This document shows, piece by piece, positions 1 through 7,310 of a DNA stretch of 32,727 nucleotides (position 1 is the first letter of the stretch; the number at the start of each line of letters is the position of its first letter). Location of the stretch: contig JANQMC010000026.1 of the NCBI GenBank assembly GCA_028280305.1, positions 1 to 32,727 on the forward strand, given 5' to 3'. The notes below the pieces were generated by a model. That model worked only from the letters and a program-made list of their open reading frames with translations. It had not been told where the DNA came from and did not search any database. This stretch comes from Pelagibius sp. GTDB lineage: Bacteria > Pseudomonadota > Alphaproteobacteria > Kiloniellales > Kiloniellaceae. The translations under genes and the position numbers were made by a program.

Positions 1-711
1 CACTGCTACGAGCGCGAGTGCTCGCTGCAGCGCCGCCGCCAGAAAGTCTGGGAGGAAGCCCCGGCGGCAACGCTGCCGCAACCGGCCCGAGAGGCGCTTT
101 GCGCCGCAGCGGTGCAGCTCGCTGCCGCCGTCAATTACCGCGGCGCCGGCACGGTGGAGTTCCTCTACGACGACGCCAGCGGTGATTTCTACTTCATCGA
201 GATGAACACCCGCATTCAGGTCGAGCATCCGGTGACAGAGTTCGTCACCGGAATCGACCTCGTAAGGGAGATGATCAGGGTCGCGGCGGGCGAGCCGCTT
301 TCCTTGCGACAGGACGCCGTGCGGCTGCGCGGCCACGCCATCGAGGTCAGGATCAACGCCGAGGACCCGTCGAAGAACTTCATGCCCTTTCCCGGCACGG
401 TCGACGTGTTTGCCGCCCCCGGCGGGCCGGGCGTGCGCTTCGACAGCATGCTTTACGGCGGCTATGCCATCCCGCCCTTCTACGACTCTCTGCTCGGCAA
501 GCTGATTGTCCATGACGACACGCGCGAGGCAGCGGTCGAGCGCCTGCGCCGCGCGCTGCGGGAACTCGATCTCGGCGCCCTGAAGACGACAAAGCCGCTG
601 TTCGCGGTTCTGGCCGAGGACGAAGACGTGCGGCGCGGCGCCTTTCACACGCGCTGGCTGGAACACTGGCTGGAAGAAAACGCAGGCCGCCTGTCAGGAA
701 CGGGAGAGTGA
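1..711 (+). CDS. Biotin carboxylase subunit, C-terminal part (5' end outside window)
   Basis: The reading frame is open from base 1 and ends at TGA 709-711, so the window holds only the C-terminal half (about 236 codons). The first codons give the ATP-grasp signature HCYERECSLQRRRQK, matching the 'ER-C-S-QRR-QK' stretch of biotin carboxylases. Further on, IEMNTRIQVEHPVTE carries the metal- and ATP-binding Glu/Asn and catalytic Arg. The C-terminal subdomain follows (INAEDP, PGTVD, YDSLLGKLI) and the protein stops right after it, so no biotinyl domain is fused; a separate biotin carrier protein should lie upstream or elsewhere. The family uses ATP and bicarbonate to carboxylate biotin. The next two genes encode PxpB/PxpC-like proteins, which resemble the carboxyltransferase part of urea carboxylase, so this is unlikely to be housekeeping acetyl-CoA carboxylase AccC. 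Family assignment is firm; the carboxyl acceptor is unknown. Confidence 0.93.
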   Translation, partial: HCYERECSLQRRRQKVWEEAPAATLPQPAREALCAAAVQLAAAVNYRGAGTVEFLYDDASGDFYFIEMNTRIQVEHPVTEFVTGIDLVREMIRVAAGEPLSLRQDAVRLRGHAIEVRINAEDPSKNFMPFPGTVDVFAAPGGPGVRFDSMLYGGYAIPPFYDSLLGKLIVHDDTREAAVERLRRALRELDLGALKTTKPLFAVLAEDEDVRRGAFHTRWLEHWLEENAGRLSGTGE

Positions 712-718
712 TGGAACG

Positions 719-1594
719 ATGAAAACGAGATACACCTTCGGAGGGGACGAGCACATCTTCGTCGAGATGGACGAGGAGATGTCGCTCGATGCGTTCTTCA
801 AGAGCCTTTCCATGACCAATGCGGTGCGTGCGGCGCAGATCGACGGCGTGACCGAGGTCTGCCCGGCCAATGCCAGCTTCCAGGTGAAGTTCGATCCAGA
901 CAGGATAAAGCCGGACGACATGCTGGCTGAGTTGAAGGCCCTGGAAGCGGTTGCCGAGAAGGCCGAGAAACGCCTCAACACCCGCATCATCGAGATCCCG
1001 GTGTTCTATCAGGACCCTTGGACCCATGAGACGCTGATGCGCTTTCGCGAGCGCCATCAGGACCCGGAGGGAACGGACCTGGATTATGCGGCGCGGATCA
1101 ACGGCTACGACAGCGCCGCCGACTTCATCACCGCGCACCATTCCTCGCCCTGGTTCGTCTCGATGGTCGGTTTCGTCGCCGGCCTGCCGTTTCTCTATCA
1201 GCTTGTGGAGCGCGAACGTCAGCTCGAGGTGCCGAAGTATCTGCGCCCGCGTACCGACACCCCCAAACAGACCGTGGGCTACGGCGGCTGCTTCTCCTGC
1301 ATCTACTCGGTGCGCGGCGCCGGCGGGTACCAGATGTTCGGCATCACCCCGATGACCATCTACGACCCGGCCCAGACGACATCTTACCTGCGGGACTTCA
1401 TGGTGTTCTTCAGTCCCGGCGACATCGTGAAATGGAAACCGATCGACCGGACGGAGTACGACGCGACCCTGGCCGATGTCGAGGCCAACCGCTACGAGCC
1501 CCTCATCAAGGAGGTCGCCTTCGACCTGACCGCCTTCAACGCGGACATCGACGGCTACAACGCAAAGCTGATGGAGGCGCTCCATGGCGTTTAA
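719..1594 (+). CDS. PxpB/KipI-like carboxyltransferase-type subunit (allophanate hydrolase subunit 1 domain)
   Basis: A 291-residue protein of the AHS1 / CT_C_D family, which forms one half of the carboxyltransferase-like unit in urea carboxylase and 5-oxoprolinase PxpABC. Recognisable parts are the small N-terminal domain (about 1-95) and the conserved core with SMVGFVAGLPFLY, LRPRTDTPKQTVGYGG and GGYQMFGITPM. The core departs from the usual GFAPGFPYL and PAGSVAIAGGQTGIYP consensus: it has an inserted Cys-rich GGCFSCIYS segment, placing it in a divergent subgroup rather than canonical PxpB. ATG 719 lies 7 nt after the carboxylase stop. The 3' end overlaps the next gene by 11 nt, so the two are translationally coupled, as expected for partners in one complex. 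Role inferred: with the biotin carboxylase and PxpC-like protein, carboxylation or ATP-driven opening of an amide-type substrate. Confidence 0.88.
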   Translation: MKTRYTFGGDEHIFVEMDEEMSLDAFFKSLSMTNAVRAAQIDGVTEVCPANASFQVKFDPDRIKPDDMLAELKALEAVAEKAEKRLNTRIIEIPVFYQDPWTHETLMRFRERHQDPEGTDLDYAARINGYDSAADFITAHHSSPWFVSMVGFVAGLPFLYQLVERERQLEVPKYLRPRTDTPKQTVGYGGCFSCIYSVRGAGGYQMFGITPMTIYDPAQTTSYLRDFMVFFSPGDIVKWKPIDRTEYDATLADVEANRYEPLIKEVAFDLTAFNADIDGYNAKLMEALHGV

Positions 1595-2555
1595 GGTCGT
1601 CAACCCGGGCCTCTTGAGCACTGTCCAGGATCTCGGCCGTCCGGGATACTTCCATCTCGGCATTCCCATCTCCGGGGCCATGGACCGCTTTGCCCTGCGC
1701 GCCGCCAACCTTATGGTCGGCAACGACGAAGGCGCCGCGGCGCTGGAATGCGTGTTCCTGGGCCCGCAGCTTGAGTTCGAGAGCGATGCAACGGTTGCCG
1801 TTACCGGGGCCGACATGCCGGCGCGTGTGGACGGCGAGGAGAAACCGGGCTGGACGGCGTTCAAAGTGCGTGCCGGGCAACTGCTGACCTTCGACTACCT
1901 GAAGGCCGGTGCGCGGATCTATATCGCCATCTCCGGCGGAATTGCCACGCCGCCCGCGCTGGGCAGCCGCTCCACCTATCCGATCGGCGCGCTTGGCGGT
2001 GTCGAAGGCCGCCCTCTGGCCGTGGGTGACATCGTGCCCCTGGGCGAAGGCGGCGGCGCGGCGGAAGGGCGCAGCGTCCCCGAAGCGCTGCGCCGTATGC
2101 CCGGCGCACCGGCCGAACTCAGGGTGCTGCCCGGTCTCTACTGGCGTTTGATCACCGAGCAGTCCGGGCAGAATTTCTTCGACGACGAGTGGAAGGTGGC
2201 GCCGGAGGCGGACCGCATGGGCTATCGCTTCCGGGGCGGCCGGCCGATCGAATTCGAGGCGCGCGAGCAGCCCTTCGGCGCCGGTTCCGACCCCTCCAAC
2301 ATCGTCGACGGCTGTTACCCCTACGGCTCCATACAGGTGCCGGGCGGGACGGAGCCGATCGTCCTGCACCGCGACGCGGTTTCGGGTGGCGGTTACTTCA
2401 CCCTGGGCGCGGTGATCTCGGCGGACATGGATTTTATCGGCCAGCTGCAGCCCCACACGGCAACGCGCTTTGTCCGTGTCGACATGGCGGCGGCTCTGGA
2501 AGCGCGAAAGGAGCGGCGACTGCTGCTTGAGAAGGTTCGGGCGGCGCTGAGTTAG
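1584..2555 (+). CDS. PxpC/KipA-like carboxyltransferase-type subunit (allophanate hydrolase subunit 2 domain)
   Basis: A 323-residue protein of the AHS2 / CT_A_B family. The N-terminal motif VVNPGLLSTVQDLGRPGY followed by GIPISGAMDRFALRAANLMVGN is diagnostic, and starts a few residues after ATG 1584, which fixes the start. The central part has VAVTGADMPA and AISGGIATPPALGSRSTY; the C-terminal half has VPGGTEPIVLHRDAVSGGGYFTLGAVISADMD, the equivalent of the family's 'G-PI-L--D--TTGGY--I--V---D' block. Length is normal. Together with the preceding PxpB-like gene it would form the heterodimeric carboxyltransferase-like module that receives carboxylated biotin in urea carboxylase-type enzymes. 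No LamB/YcsF (PxpA) gene follows, although that is the usual third partner of 5-oxoprolinase; a cupin and a NodB-fold deacetylase occupy the position instead, so the substrate may not be 5-oxoproline. Confidence 0.9.
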   Translation: MAFKVVNPGLLSTVQDLGRPGYFHLGIPISGAMDRFALRAANLMVGNDEGAAALECVFLGPQLEFESDATVAVTGADMPARVDGEEKPGWTAFKVRAGQLLTFDYLKAGARIYIAISGGIATPPALGSRSTYPIGALGGVEGRPLAVGDIVPLGEGGGAAEGRSVPEALRRMPGAPAELRVLPGLYWRLITEQSGQNFFDDEWKVAPEADRMGYRFRGGRPIEFEAREQPFGAGSDPSNIVDGCYPYGSIQVPGGTEPIVLHRDAVSGGGYFTLGAVISADMDFIGQLQPHTATRFVRVDMAAALEARKERRLLLEKVRAALS

Positions 2556-2700
2556 CCCGGAAAGAATGAGGAGCGAATAGATATGCATTCTGTTCTGGTC
2601 TCGGCCCTCTGGCCGCAAAGGAACGACTCTTTGGTTTTCAAGGCTACCGCGCTGATGCCTCTCGCGTGGCGGGCCGCCGGTGCGATCCGGGGAGACGGTC

Positions 2701-2994
2701 ATGCTTGATGAGCGTCCCCGGGCGCGGTCGACTATCCAAGTCGATAATGACTCGGTGAGGGTGACGGAGTGGCGCTTCCCGCCCGGGGCGGCCACCGGTT
2801 ATCACCGCCACGAGATGGATTACGTCGTGGTGCCGATGACCAGCGGCAACCTGCTGCTGAGGAGTCCCGAAGGCGAGTCGACAGCCAAACTTACCGCCGG
2901 CCAGTCTTATGCCCGCTCTGCCGGCGTCGAACACGACGTCGTCAATGCCAACGAATATGACTTCGTTTTCGTCGAAGTCGAAATAAAGAGATAA
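2701..2994 (+). CDS. Small single-domain cupin protein
   Basis: ATG 2701 gives a 97-residue protein; the in-frame GTG at 2680 is less likely because GGGGAG (2689-2694) is well spaced for 2701. The sequence is one cupin barrel. Motif 1 appears as GYHRHEMDYVVVPMTSG (two His plus a downstream acidic residue) and motif 2 as YARSAGVEHDVVNAN (His then Asn). These residues can hold one metal ion. There is no DNA-binding or signal segment, so it is a cytosolic stand-alone cupin of unknown reaction. It lies between the carboxyltransferase-type genes and the deacetylase, 17 nt from the latter, all on the + strand, so a role in processing or stabilising a pathway intermediate is reasonable but unproved. 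Confidence 0.82.
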   Translation: MLDERPRARSTIQVDNDSVRVTEWRFPPGAATGYHRHEMDYVVVPMTSGNLLLRSPEGESTAKLTAGQSYARSAGVEHDVVNANEYDFVFVEVEIKR

Positions 2995-3011
2995 CGGAGG
3001 AGATCATATAG

Positions 3012-3932
3012 ATGGCTAAGGAAATTCTCTGCGCGTTCGGTATCGACGTCGATGCAGTCGCCGGGTGGCTCGGATCTTACGCGGGCGAGGACTCCCCCGA
3101 TGACATCTCCCGGGGGATGTTCTCGGGCGAGGTCGGCTCCATGCGTCTGCTTGAGCTTTTCGACCGCCTGAACATCAAGACCACCTGGTTTATTCCGGGT
3201 CACTCGGTGGAGACCTTCCCCAAGCAGATGAAGGCTGTGGTGCAGGCCGGGCATGAGGTCGGGATGCACGGTTACTCGCATGAAAACCCCATCGCCATGA
3301 CGCCGGAACAGGAAGAAGCGGTCATGGACAAGAGCATTGACTTGATTACCAAGCTCTCCGGCAAGCGCCCCACCGGCTATGTGGCGCCCTGGTGGGAGTT
3401 CAGCCCCGTCAGTAATGAACTGTTGCTGAAGAAGGGCATCAAGTACGACCACAGCCTGATGCACAACGACTTCACGCCCTACTATGTGCGGGTCGGTGAT
3501 AGCTGGACGAAGATCGACTATTCGAAACAGCCCAAGGAATGGATGAAGCCGCTGGTCCGCGGTACGGAGACCGACCTCATCGAGATTCCCGCGAACTGGT
3601 ATCTCGACGATCTGCCGCCGATGATGTTCATCAAGAAGGCGCCGAACAGCCACGGCTTCGTCAATCCACGCCACCTTGAGGAGATGTGGCGTGACCAGTT
3701 CGACTGGGTCTATCGCGAGATGGACTATGGGGTCTTCACCATGACCATTCATCCGGACGTGTCGGGTCGCCCGCAGGTTCTGATGATGCTGGAGCGTCTC
3801 TACAACCACATCATCCAGCACCCGGGGGTCAAGTTCCTGACCTTCGACGAGATCGCCGACGACTTCGCCCGCCGCTCTCCGCGCAAGAAGAGGGGTAAGC
3901 CGGCGGCGAAAGCCAAAGGCAAAAAGAAGTAG
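3012..3932 (+). CDS. NodB-fold polysaccharide-deacetylase-family protein, H. pylori PgdA (HP0310)-like
   Basis: A 306-residue protein starting at ATG 3012 behind a strong GGAGGAG (2997-3003). From memory of the family it is strikingly like Helicobacter pylori PgdA along its whole length: [86 protein letters not shown] and [13 protein letters not shown]. The metal triad is visible as Asp14, His86 and His90, the same positions as in HpPgdA. There is no signal peptide or membrane segment, so it is cytosolic, which fits poorly with peptidoglycan deacetylation. This subfamily is close to PuuE-type allantoinases, which hydrolyse cyclic ureides. Its place between PxpBC-like and HyuBA genes supports hydrolysis of a cyclic imide/ureide or N-acyl intermediate. 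The Lys/Arg-rich tail (about residues 288-306) is an extension beyond the catalytic domain. Confidence 0.88.
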   Translation: MAKEILCAFGIDVDAVAGWLGSYAGEDSPDDISRGMFSGEVGSMRLLELFDRLNIKTTWFIPGHSVETFPKQMKAVVQAGHEVGMHGYSHENPIAMTPEQEEAVMDKSIDLITKLSGKRPTGYVAPWWEFSPVSNELLLKKGIKYDHSLMHNDFTPYYVRVGDSWTKIDYSKQPKEWMKPLVRGTETDLIEIPANWYLDDLPPMMFIKKAPNSHGFVNPRHLEEMWRDQFDWVYREMDYGVFTMTIHPDVSGRPQVLMMLERLYNHIIQHPGVKFLTFDEIADDFARRSPRKKRGKPAAKAKGKKK

Positions 3933-3941
3933 CGCGTTATC

Positions 3942-3989
3942 TGCCTGCGGCGGCCGGAGACGCTTCGGCTTCTCCGGCTGCCGCAGGCA
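3942..3989 (+). terminator. Long hairpin with UUCG loop between deacetylase and MCxxCG gene
   Basis: Left arm TGCCTGCGGC (3942-3951) plus GCCGGAGA (3953-3960) pairs with TCTCCGGC (3971-3978) plus GCCGCAGGCA (3980-3989). G3952 faces T3979 as a wobble pair, giving a 19-bp stem. Inside the 10-nt loop, CGCTTCGGCT can close further into a c(UUCG)g tetraloop. It begins 9 nt after the deacetylase stop. No T-run follows, so it is either a processing/3'-end-stabilising hairpin or a weak terminator separating the first half of the module from the CobW half. Confidence 0.7.
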
Positions 3990-4019
3990 AGATCACCAAG
4001 CGGGAAGGCAACCTTAGCC

Positions 4020-4352
4020 ATGTGCAGCCTATGCGGACTTCTGGGAGAAGATCACTGGACCGACATGTCGGCCAGCCCGGAAACCTTTGGTGGCCAGGGC
4101 GCCGTCAGACCGCGGCGGCAGGAACGCTTTCACCGGGTGAAACTGATCAACGAGATTCTCGAGATTTTTGCCCTGCGCCTCGATGACTGGCAGGGGCAGT
4201 CGTTCATCCTGAGCAGCCGCACCGGAAAGACCGAAATCGTCGACAACCTGATGGCGGTCTGGCCGGCGGCGGAGCAGATGATCGGCCGCCCGCTCGATCC
4301 GATGGATCCCGCGGTGCTGACGCGCCTTCGCACCCGGACGGCGGGAGGCTGA
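4020..4352 (+). CDS. Small MCxxCG protein of unknown function, linked to CobW GTPase
   Basis: A 110-residue protein beginning MCSLCGLLGEDHWTD. The N-terminal CxxC plus the HW pair within the first 13 residues looks like a metal-binding head. The remainder is a compact helical-looking domain (RQERFHRVKLINEILEIFALRLDDWQGQSFILSSRTGKTEIVDNL, then WPAAEQMIGRPLDPMDPAVLTRLR). No signal peptide. It lies 3 nt upstream of the CobW/G3E GTPase gene, so the two are coupled. I recall small proteins with this kind of N-terminus next to cobW genes but know no assigned function. The likely role is partner, acceptor or regulator in metal delivery; this is inference from the CxxC and the neighbourhood. ATG 4020 is preceded by GGGAAGG at 4002-4008, a slightly distant ribosome-binding site. 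Confidence 0.75.
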   Translation: MCSLCGLLGEDHWTDMSASPETFGGQGAVRPRRQERFHRVKLINEILEIFALRLDDWQGQSFILSSRTGKTEIVDNLMAVWPAAEQMIGRPLDPMDPAVLTRLRTRTAGG

Positions 4353-4355
4353 GGG

Positions 4356-5420
4356 ATGGCTGGCGCGCCCGATCCTATTCCGGTCAACATCATCACCGGC
4401 TTTCTGGGCAGCGGGAAAACCACCTTGCTGCAGCGCCTGCTGACCTCCGAAGCCTTTGCCGACACGGCCGTATTGATCAACGAGTTCGGCGAGGTCGGCC
4501 TGGACCACCACCTGCTTGAGGAAATCGACGAGAACACCCTGTTGCTGCAGAGCGGTTGCATCTGCTGCACTATCAGGGGCGATCTGAAAGATGCGATCCG
4601 CGATCTCTACTCCCGCCGGGAGCGTGGTGAGATTCCGGCCTTTCGACGCCTTGTGATCGAGACCACGGGCCTGGCCGATCCGGCGCCGATCCTCTCGACC
4701 ATCACGTCCGAATCCGTGATCCGTCATCACTTCCGTCTCGGCAATGTCATTGCAACGGTCGATGCGGTGAACGCTCTGCTGCATCTGCGCCGGCAACCGG
4801 AATCGGTCAAGCAGATTGCGGTCGCCGACCGGATCGTGCTGACCAAGACCGATCTGGCCAAGCCGGGCGGCGTGAGAAAAGCCCGAAAAGCGATCAGGCG
4901 GATCAACCCCATGGTGCCGGTCATCGAAGCGGCCGGCGGCCCGGTCGATCCCGCGCTACTGCTGGCCCAGGATGTTCATGACGAAAACCACAAACTGCGG
5001 GAAGTGGAACTCTGGCTTGAGGCGAGCCGGCATGATGCCGGTGATCATCATGGCAAACCGCATCATCACGACGTCAACCGTCATGACCGGAGGATCACCG
5101 CCTTCGCCCTGACCTTCGACAGGCCGATGGATTGGACCGCCTTCGGCATCTGGCTGACCATGCTGTTGCAAAGCAGGGGCGAAGACGTCCTGCGGGTGAA
5201 GGGCATACTGAATGTCGCCGGGGTGGCGACGCCGGTGGTGATTCATGGTGTGCAGCACGTCGTCCACTCCCCTGTGCATATGAAGAACTGGCCGGACGAC
5301 GACAGGCGCTCGCGCATCGTCTTCATCGTCCGGGACATACCAAAGGCGGAGATTGCCGACTCGCTCTCCGCCTTCAATGAACTGGCAGGCGATCTCGATC
5401 GAAAAACCGACGCGGCGTAA
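4356..5420 (+). CDS. CobW/G3E-family GTPase (metal chaperone)
   Basis: A 354-residue G3E P-loop GTPase. Walker A GFLGSGKTT is at about 15-23, the family metal-binding motif CICC at 68-71, the switch/Walker B region as VIETTGLADP (about 100-109), and the guanine-specificity element TKTD at 163-166. A histidine-rich linker (about 226-243, HDAGDHHGKPHHHDVNRH) separates the GTPase from the CobW_C domain, which ends the protein. Such proteins bind Zn or other metals through the CxCC motif and deliver them to client enzymes with GTP hydrolysis. Candidate clients here are the NodB-fold deacetylase, the cupin, or the hydantoinase-type HyuA/HyuB enzyme. ATG 4356 lies 3 nt after the preceding stop. The coding frame is intact and of usual length. 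The client and metal cannot be read from sequence. Confidence 0.93.
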   Translation: MAGAPDPIPVNIITGFLGSGKTTLLQRLLTSEAFADTAVLINEFGEVGLDHHLLEEIDENTLLLQSGCICCTIRGDLKDAIRDLYSRRERGEIPAFRRLVIETTGLADPAPILSTITSESVIRHHFRLGNVIATVDAVNALLHLRRQPESVKQIAVADRIVLTKTDLAKPGGVRKARKAIRRINPMVPVIEAAGGPVDPALLLAQDVHDENHKLREVELWLEASRHDAGDHHGKPHHHDVNRHDRRITAFALTFDRPMDWTAFGIWLTMLLQSRGEDVLRVKGILNVAGVATPVVIHGVQHVVHSPVHMKNWPDDDRRSRIVFIVRDIPKAEIADSLSAFNELAGDLDRKTDAA

Positions 5421-5468
5421 GACCCGGCGGCAGTTTGCGCGCCGGCAGGAACTTTCAGGAGCAAGACC

Positions 5469-7229
5469 ATGGCGAAGAAAGTCGACCCCATTACACTCTC
5501 AGTGGTTCGTGGCGTTTTGGAGACAACCCAGCGCGAGATGACCGTGGCGCTGGAGAACACCGCAAGGTCCAGCGTCTTTAATCTGGCGCACGACTATTCC
5601 AACGCGATCTTCAATCACGTTCCGGAAATGATCATGCAGGGCCAGGACATCCCCATTCATCTCGGCTCCCTGATCCCGGCGATGAAGTGCGTTGCCGGCT
5701 ATTTCGGTGACGATATCCACCCCGGCGACGTGCTGCTGCACAACGATCCGGCCTATATGGGATCGCACATGATCGACACCTGCATGTACAAGCCGGTGTT
5801 CTACCAGGGCGAACTGGTCTTCTGGACGGTCTGCAAGGGCCATCTCACCGATATCGGCGGCCCGGTGCCTGCCGGCTATAACCCCGATGCGAAGGAACTC
5901 TATGCCGAGGGCCTGCGGATACCGCCGGTCAAGATCTTCGACAAGGGGGAGAAGCGCTATGACGTCATGAACATGATTCTGACGAACATGCGCGCACGCC
6001 GCGATCAGGAAGGCGACTTCAATGCTCAACTGGGCGCCGTCCAGGTCGGTGAGCGCAATCTCATCGCCCTGCTGGACAAGTACGGCCTGGAGGAGGTGCG
6101 TGCCTGCATCGACGAGTTGATGGGCATGGCCGACCGCCAGATGCGCAGCCTGATGAAAAAGGTGCCGGACGGGGTCTACAGTGGCTCGGCCATTGTCGAG
6201 GACGCCGGGCATGGCCTCGGCGATATGGAGATCACGGCGACGGTGACCATTGCCGACGACAGCTGCCACATCAAGATCGACAGCCCGCCGCAGGTGCCCT
6301 ACTTCATTAATTCCTACGAGGGCAACTCTTATTCAGGCGTCTATCTGGGCGTCATGATGTTCGCCCAGTTGCCGCCGCCCTACAACGAGGGTCTTTACCG
6401 CTGCGTGTCCGTCGATATGGGCCCCAAGGGCACCCTTTGCAACGCGAAGGAACCGGCGCCCCATATGAACTGTACGACGACCCCGATGGAAACCCTGACC
6501 GATGCGGTTCGCCTGGCTTTCGAGCAGGCGGTGCCGGATCTCGTCTCGGCCTCCTGGGGTCATGCCAACGGCTGTAACATCGCCGGTTGGGATACTCGCC
6601 ACGATGAGGAATACGTCACCATGGTGCTGGCCTCCATCATCTCCGGGGCCGGTGCGACGCCGCAGCAGGACGGCTGGCACGCCTGCGGTCCGGAGTGCTG
6701 CTTCGGTGCGCTGACCTCAGGCGATGTCGAGCTGCTCGAATACTCCTATCCCATCATCATTCACCGCTACAGCCTGATGACCGATTCCGGCGGGGCGGGC
6801 AAATACCGCGGCGGCTCCGGCACCTGTTGGGAGGTCGAGCCGATCGACAAGCCGATGACCTTCATAACCTTCGGCGAGGGGCGGCGCATTCCCGCGGTCG
6901 GCGCGGCGGGCGCGAAGTCCGAGATGGTCGAACCCAAGGTCGGGCGCATCGAGATCAGCCGCGAAGATCGGGTGGATCTGATCAAGACCAACGTTATCGA
7001 GACGATCAATCCCGGCGAGCGGGCGGCCAACATGAACCCGGGCGGCGGCGGCTACGGCAACCCTTTCGAGCGGCCGGTCGAGAAGGTGCTGCATGACGTG
7101 AAAAACCGGCTGGTGTCGATCGAAGGCGCGCGCCGGGACTACGGCGTCGTCATCAAGGATGCCGAAGGGCTTGAGATCGACCAGGCGGCGACCGACAGCC
7201 TGCGGGCCGATGCGGCGGCGGCGCAGTGA
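5469..7229 (+). CDS. hyuB: Hydantoinase/oxoprolinase B subunit (HyuB family)
   Basis: A 586-residue protein, normal for HyuB. The single Hydantoinase_B domain runs nearly end to end: DPITLSVVRGVLETTQREM at the start, then PGDVLLHNDPAYMGSHMIDT (HNDP at 91-94), the metal-type motif KGHLTDIGGPVPAG (His125, Asp128), LTNMRARRDQEGDF and the Gly-rich C-terminus GGGGYGNPFERP. AGGAGC at 5457-5462 supports ATG 5469. With HyuA it forms the ATP-dependent hydantoinase, 5-oxoprolinase, N-methylhydantoinase or acetophenone/acetone carboxylase class of enzymes; sequence alone does not separate hydrolase from carboxylase. Gene order is HyuB then HyuA, 81 nt apart. Taken with the biotin-dependent proteins upstream, two different ATP-driven systems for amide or carbonyl substrates share this locus. 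Confidence 0.93.
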   Translation: MAKKVDPITLSVVRGVLETTQREMTVALENTARSSVFNLAHDYSNAIFNHVPEMIMQGQDIPIHLGSLIPAMKCVAGYFGDDIHPGDVLLHNDPAYMGSHMIDTCMYKPVFYQGELVFWTVCKGHLTDIGGPVPAGYNPDAKELYAEGLRIPPVKIFDKGEKRYDVMNMILTNMRARRDQEGDFNAQLGAVQVGERNLIALLDKYGLEEVRACIDELMGMADRQMRSLMKKVPDGVYSGSAIVEDAGHGLGDMEITATVTIADDSCHIKIDSPPQVPYFINSYEGNSYSGVYLGVMMFAQLPPPYNEGLYRCVSVDMGPKGTLCNAKEPAPHMNCTTTPMETLTDAVRLAFEQAVPDLVSASWGHANGCNIAGWDTRHDEEYVTMVLASIISGAGATPQQDGWHACGPECCFGALTSGDVELLEYSYPIIIHRYSLMTDSGGAGKYRGGSGTCWEVEPIDKPMTFITFGEGRRIPAVGAAGAKSEMVEPKVGRIEISREDRVDLIKTNVIETINPGERAANMNPGGGGYGNPFERPVEKVLHDVKNRLVSIEGARRDYGVVIKDAEGLEIDQAATDSLRADAAAAQ

Positions 7230-7310
7230 TGGCGCTGGGCGGAGTCACGAAACGACCGGCGGGCAGGGATCAAGGCCTGCGGCGGTGTCCGGTAAGGGGA
7301 GATTTTGGTG

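Noticed and set aside
380..2795. Two long - strand ORFs opposite the carboxylase, PxpB- and PxpC-like genes
   Set aside because: Shadow frames of a GC-rich coding region; composition is biased to Arg, Gly and His with no family motif.
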